From Mycobacterium sp. E2733 (GTDB lineage: Bacteria; Actinomycetota; Actinomycetes; Mycobacteriales; Mycobacteriaceae): a stretch of DNA of 64,000 bases. Below are positions 60,789 to 64,000 of this stretch, in pieces (positions within the stretch are counted from its first letter, which is position 1; every line of letters starts with the position of its first letter). A program made the position numbers and the translations under genes. The stretch spans positions 271,500 to 335,499 of the forward strand of contig NZ_LZJZ01000083.1 in assembly GCF_001667585.1 (NCBI RefSeq), read 5' to 3'. The notes under the pieces are model-generated. The model saw only the letters and a list, made by a program, of their open reading frames with translations. It was not told where the DNA came from and ran no database searches.

Positions 60789-61373
60789 TCACCTGATCGT
60801 GATCGCGGCCAGCCCTTGACGCACCCGATCCGGTAGGGAGCCCCCGCGGCTGAGCCAGTCATCGAGGGCGATGCGCACGGTCGCCATGGCCAGCGCACCG
60901 ATCAGGCGCGGCGTGGGGTCTTGGGGTGCCAACCGCCGCAGCCGGGGAGCGATGAGCTCAGCGATAGCCAGCTCGTAGCGCACGTAAATGTGCAGCGTCC
61001 ACGCATCCAATGTCTCGGAAGACCTCGTCAGGACGGCCAATTCGCGAATCCGCCCCTCGATGTCGGCGAACCCGCCGGCGAGGTCCGTGAAGGCGCCGAT
61101 GACGGCGTCGGTGGCGCTCAGGTGCTCGGGCTGGGCCGCCAGCGCGGTGGTGATCCGGTTGAGCCAGTGGACCGTCATGCCCTCGGCGACGGCGTCTTCC
61201 TTGGAGTTGAAGTAGCGGAAAAATGTTGCCCGCCCGATGTCGGCCTCCTCGGCGATGCGGTCCACTGTCGTGCCCGCCAGACCGCTCGCGGCGACCAACT
61301 GAGCCGCGGCGGCGGCGATGCGTTGGCGCATCGCCGTTCGTTTGCGTTCGGCCAACGACGTCGTGGCAGCCAT
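60789..61373 (-). CDS. TetR-family regulator of DUF1214-sulfotransferase genes
   Basis: A 194-residue TetR protein: QRIAAAAAQLVAASGLAGTTVDRIAEEADIGRATFFRYFNSKEDAV is the DNA-binding part. ATG 61373 has AAAAGG 5 nt upstream, better than GTG 61379. It is divergent from the DUF1214 gene, and the interval contains two tandem TAAGAC/TGAGAC-type palindromes. It should repress itself and the downstream DUF1214-sulfotransferase pair. Ligand unknown. Confidence 0.9.
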   Translation of the reverse strand: MAATTSLAERKRTAMRQRIAAAAAQLVAASGLAGTTVDRIAEEADIGRATFFRYFNSKEDAVAEGMTVHWLNRITTALAAQPEHLSATDAVIGAFTDLAGGFADIEGRIRELAVLTRSSETLDAWTLHIYVRYELAIAELIAPRLRRLAPQDPTPRLIGALAMATVRIALDDWLSRGGSLPDRVRQGLAAITIR

Positions 61374-61391
61374 TCCCACCTTTTCCGCGAA

Positions 61392-61439
61392 TCGACACCT
61401 AAATCGTAAGACATAGTCTTAGCATGAGACGATGTCTCA
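61392..61439 (+). promoter_or_regulatory. Near-leaderless promoter with tandem palindromes
   Basis: Rightward -35 TCGACA (61392-61397), 16-nt spacer, -10 TAGTCT (61414-61419). Palindrome 1, TAAGAC-ATA-GTCTTA (61407-61421), covers the -10; palindrome 2, TGAGAC-GAT-GTCTCA (61425-61439), contains the ATG at 61432. Centres are 18 bp apart. Transcription would begin near 61426, leaving about 6 nt of leader. Confidence 0.65.
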
Positions 61440-62529
61440 CGATCCCGATTCCTCCGATCCGCCGGCCCCGAAGGCGCTGGCCGCCTGGCAGTTCGTCCAG
61501 CAGATGCTTGCGGACATCACCAAGGTCGTGACCGAGGACGCCGAGTCCGAGCGGGAACTGCTCGAAGGGCTGCGCTTGATCGCCCGCGTCTCGTCCCTGT
61601 GCGCGCAGATGTCCGTCGAGGCAGATGCCAAGCGGCCCTCCTTCTTCGATATGTGTTCGGAGAACCGCATGGTCGGCGGTCCCAATCCCGACGGCAACTA
61701 CTACCTGGCGATGATTCGTGGCGACCGGAGCTACCGGATCACCGGATCCCGGGGCACCAGCGCCTATCTCGGGCTGCAGATCCTGGCCGGGACGGGGCTC
61801 ACCCCGCGCCGCATGGCGGGTTACGTCAGTGATGTCGATTTGACATTGCGCGCAGGCCAATTCGCGCTCGTGCTGTCGGCGAACGAACCCTCGGACCTAG
61901 CCGGCGCACAGTGGGTGAAGATTCCCGAGGACGCCTCCTCGGTGGTGGTCCGGGAGTACATCGGCGATCGCGCGCGCGAAGAGCTGGCCACGCTGCGGAT
62001 CGAGGCGTTGGATTCCGGCCCACTGGCGCCGCTGACGGACGGCGAGCTCGCCGATCAGTTCACCGCGATGGCGTGGTCGTTGATGAAGCTCGCGACGCTG
62101 CACCGAACCATCAAGCCCGAACTGCTCGACGCGCCCAACACGTTGCTGACCGCCGAGGCCGCCAACCTGGGCGCCGCCGACACCACCCCGGACAACCTGT
62201 ACATGATCGGGACCTACCGGCTCGAACCGAACGAGGCCCTGGTGCTCGACATCGCTCCGCCCGATACCCGCTATTGGAACGTCACGCTGGAAAGCATCTG
62301 GCACGAGTGCCTGGAACCGCGCGCCCGGCACAGCTCGGTGACCAACCGTGGCGTGGCACCCGATGCGGACGGCCGGGTGCGGATCGCGGTCTCCGCAAAG
62401 GACTTCGGAGTGGGCCACTGGCTGGACACCGGTGGCCGGCGTCGTGGCTTCGTCGTCCTGCGCTGGCTGGACAACCCCAGCCCTCCCGACGTGAAGGTGG
62501 CGGTGCAGCGATGTGAGGAGCCGGCATGA
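61432..62529 (+). CDS. DUF1214-domain protein
   Basis: A 365-residue protein with a C-terminal DUF1214 region (YRLEPNEALVLDIAPPDTRYWNVTLESIWHE, then SSVTNRGVAPDADGRVRIAVS) and an N-terminal helical part. The PPDTRYWNVTL motif is diagnostic. Family members are of unknown biochemical role, often next to sterol or lipid genes in mycobacteria. The ATG lies inside a repressor palindrome, so translation probably starts on a very short leader. Its stop overlaps the sulfotransferase start (ATGA). Cytoplasmic by sequence. Confidence 0.85.
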   Translation: MSHDPDSSDPPAPKALAAWQFVQQMLADITKVVTEDAESERELLEGLRLIARVSSLCAQMSVEADAKRPSFFDMCSENRMVGGPNPDGNYYLAMIRGDRSYRITGSRGTSAYLGLQILAGTGLTPRRMAGYVSDVDLTLRAGQFALVLSANEPSDLAGAQWVKIPEDASSVVVREYIGDRAREELATLRIEALDSGPLAPLTDGELADQFTAMAWSLMKLATLHRTIKPELLDAPNTLLTAEAANLGAADTTPDNLYMIGTYRLEPNEALVLDIAPPDTRYWNVTLESIWHECLEPRARHSSVTNRGVAPDADGRVRIAVSAKDFGVGHWLDTGGRRRGFVVLRWLDNPSPPDVKVAVQRCEEPA

Positions 62530-63698
62530 CACTGCAGGACCGCTTCGCCCCCGAACGGCTGATAGCCGCCGCCTGCGAGGAAATCGGAGCCGACGACTTC
62601 GGCGCCGAGGGCTGGCGGCCGGGGCTGCACCGCCTCACCGACGGGCTGATCAACGACGCGCGGCTGTCGGACATCGGGGTGGAGATCGCCCACCTCGACA
62701 TCATGCGGGCCCTGAAAAATCGCCTGGGCGTGATCGCCTGGCGCAAGCAGCATCCCGAGGTCGCGACGAAACCTGTTGCGGCGCCGATATTCATCGTCGG
62801 CCAGCCGCGCACCGGAACAACAATCCTGTACGACCTGCTCGCCCAGGACCCCGCGTTGCGCCCACCACTGACCTGGGAGGTCGACGAACCCTGTCCGGTT
62901 CCGCAGCCGGAGACCTATCACGACGACCCGCGCATCGCGCAGACGCAGGCCACCATCGACATGTCCGAACAGATCATGCCGGGGTTTCTGGCGTTTCATC
63001 CGATGGGCGCCCTCGTCGGCCAGGAGTGCGTGCGCGTCACGGCCGCGGAGTTCGTCAGCATGATCTTTTCGGTGCAGTACCGCCTGCCGAGTTACTATCG
63101 CTGGCTGCTCTACGAGGCGGACCACGCGGGCGCCTACCGATTCCACCGAATCTTCCTGCAGCACTTGCAATCCGGGGTTGACGGGCAGTGGTTGCTGAAG
63201 TCTCCGGCGCATTTGTGGCAGCTCGACACGCTGCTGGCCGAGTACCCCGACGCGTTGATCGTCCAGACCCATCGCGACCCGCTCAACGTCATCTCGTCGA
63301 TCGCCGCCCTGACCCACCACCTGCGCCGGATGTGCAGCGACGAGTCCAGCATCGCCGAGTGCGCGGCCCAATCCTACGAGGAGATCGTCGTCGGACTGGA
63401 GCGCGAGATGGCCCTGCGCGACAGCGGGGCGGTGCCGGCGGACCGCGTGATCGACGTGCAGTACACCAACTTCATCAACGACCCGTGGACCACGATCAAG
63501 GACATCTACCAGCGGCTCGACCGCGAGCTGCGGCCCGACGCCGAGCAGAAGATGCGTCAATTCCTTGCCGCCCACCCCGGCGACGGTGGGCGTGGCCGCT
63601 ACACCTGGTCGGACACCGGCCTCACGGCGGGCGAGGTGCGGGAGCGGGTGCGTGCCTACCAGGACCGCTACGCGGTACCGGCCGAAACCCTAAGGTGA
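62526..63698 (+). CDS. Sulfotransferase-family protein
   Basis: A 390-residue sulfotransferase-3-type protein. The 5'-phosphosulfate loop is FIVGQPRTGTTILYDLL near residues 90-106, the 3'-phosphate region includes QTHRDPLNVISSIAAL, and an N-terminal helical domain precedes it, as in the mycobacterial Stf group. It uses PAPS to sulfate an alcohol or lipid. Coupled by ATGA to the DUF1214 gene, so both are under the palindromic promoter at 61392. The acceptor is unknown. Confidence 0.89.
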   Translation: MTLQDRFAPERLIAAACEEIGADDFGAEGWRPGLHRLTDGLINDARLSDIGVEIAHLDIMRALKNRLGVIAWRKQHPEVATKPVAAPIFIVGQPRTGTTILYDLLAQDPALRPPLTWEVDEPCPVPQPETYHDDPRIAQTQATIDMSEQIMPGFLAFHPMGALVGQECVRVTAAEFVSMIFSVQYRLPSYYRWLLYEADHAGAYRFHRIFLQHLQSGVDGQWLLKSPAHLWQLDTLLAEYPDALIVQTHRDPLNVISSIAALTHHLRRMCSDESSIAECAAQSYEEIVVGLEREMALRDSGAVPADRVIDVQYTNFINDPWTTIKDIYQRLDRELRPDAEQKMRQFLAAHPGDGGRGRYTWSDTGLTAGEVRERVRAYQDRYAVPAETLR

Positions 63699-63735
63699 CT
63701 CCGGTCGGTGTGGGCCGACCATCGCGGTTCCGGTG

Positions 63736-64000
63736 TCACGGTGCGAGCCTGACAAAGCCGGGCGACATAGGTGGCGCCGGGGGCTGCTCCACCGGACCAC
63801 CACCAGCGGTGCCACCACCGCCACCAGTGCCGCCCGTTCCGCCGGCGCCACCACCGCCGCCGCTGCCGTCAGCTCCCCCCGGCTGAGGGCCAATCGCAGG
63901 GGGTGGCGGCTGCTGCGGCGGGGGCGCGCCCCGTAAAAGCGGCCCAGCGCAACGGTATTGGTGGTGCTCACTTCGCGGACCAGCATCCTGGTGATGAGGA
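63736..64000 (-). CDS. C-terminus of Gly/Pro-rich protein (partial)
   Basis: The last 88 codons of a leftward frame that runs off the right edge: a Pro/Gln patch (APPPQQPPPPAIGPQPGG), a Gly-Thr-Ala run, then PPAPPMSPGFVRLAP and TGA at 63738-63736. The composition is like the low-complexity tails of mycobacterial secreted or membrane proteins. Other frames in this repeat are also open, so the frame is not certain. Nothing upstream is visible to identify it. Confidence 0.4.
   Translation of the reverse strand, partial: PHHQDAGPRSEHHQYRCAGPLLRGAPPPQQPPPPAIGPQPGGADGSGGGGGAGGTGGTGGGGGTAGGGPVEQPPAPPMSPGFVRLAP

Noticed and set aside
63780..63886. Rightward Pro-rich run at the right edge, or a PE_PGRS-like Gly tail
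   Set aside because: The Pro run has no start and is the complement of the Gly-rich frame. The Gly run is too short and lacks PGRS GGAGGX periodicity over any length, so a PE_PGRS call is not supported.
1..64000. CRISPR arrays, tRNA genes or insertion sequences
   Set aside because: I looked for regularly spaced repeats, cloverleaf-like sequences and transposases with terminal repeats, and found none I could support.

Overview
The window is high-GC DNA densely packed with short-gap or overlapping genes. It is rich in FadD/FadE-type acyl-CoA enzymes, SCP2-type thiolases with DUF35 partners, TetR regulators, an MmpL transporter, class III cyclase fusions, a CYP125-type P450 and mycofactocin/NDMA-type dehydrogenases. 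That combination points to a Mycobacterium chromosome; the species cannot be fixed from sequence alone. I see no tRNA, rRNA, CRISPR array or intact insertion sequence.

Layout. 1-10 kb: a TetR regulator, a LipJ-like hydrolase/cyclase fusion, a methyltransferase, SRPBCC and SDR enzymes, a CGNR zinc-finger protein, a thioesterase, a DUF2127 membrane protein, and an MmgE/PrpD gene with LysR and IclR regulators. 11-16.6 kb: a truncated alcohol dehydrogenase, a CaCA-type cation exchanger and a large zinc-ribbon/cyclase/ATPase sensor. 16.6-31.5 kb: an oxidative catabolic cluster (SDR, NDMA-type alcohol dehydrogenase, two Baeyer-Villiger monooxygenases, a luciferase-like monooxygenase, a CYP125-like P450, a CoA ligase, an esterase, a cupin and a mycofactocin-type SDR) with two paralogous TetR regulators. 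31.6-34.1 kb: a copper chaperone and P1B-ATPase pair. 34-41 kb: a membrane-anchored esterase, a secreted polysaccharide deacetylase, an FAD oxidoreductase and a LuxR-type (LAL) ATPase regulator. 41-47 kb: MarR, TetR, MmpL, TetR and hydrolase genes. 47-61 kb: a second acyl-CoA cluster (SDR, FadD1/17-like ligase, PadR, two thiolase-DUF35 pairs, a double CaiB, an amidohydrolase, a double acyl-CoA dehydrogenase, TetR). 61-64 kb: TetR, a DUF1214 protein, a sulfotransferase and the end of a Gly/Pro-rich protein.

The most interesting feature is the 16.6-29.4 kb cluster. Four promoters share related palindromes (core ATCAA-N4-TTGAT) at 22103, 22947, 24081 and 29389. They lie in or beside the -35/-10 elements of the Baeyer-Villiger operon, the divergent TetR/luciferase-like pair, the second TetR-P450-CoA ligase operon, and the cupin-esterase operon. 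This reads as one regulon. The enzymes could hydroxylate a terminal carbon, oxidise the alcohol, convert a ketone to an ester or lactone, hydrolyse it and form a CoA thioester. The likely substrate is a sterol-like or terpenoid-like ketone; the substrate is inference.

A second regulon is marked by AGACGGACCGTCT in front of the FadD gene (48085) and between the double acyl-CoA dehydrogenase and its divergent TetR (60123). A third palindrome, built on TAGCGACTA, flanks the promoter of the amidohydrolase-CaiB-thiolase-DUF35-PadR operon. Further operator-like palindromes sit beside the MmpL, hydrolase, LAL, DUF1214 and copper genes. Decay is visible in the alcohol dehydrogenase fragment at 11108 and in the frameshifted MarR gene near 41540.
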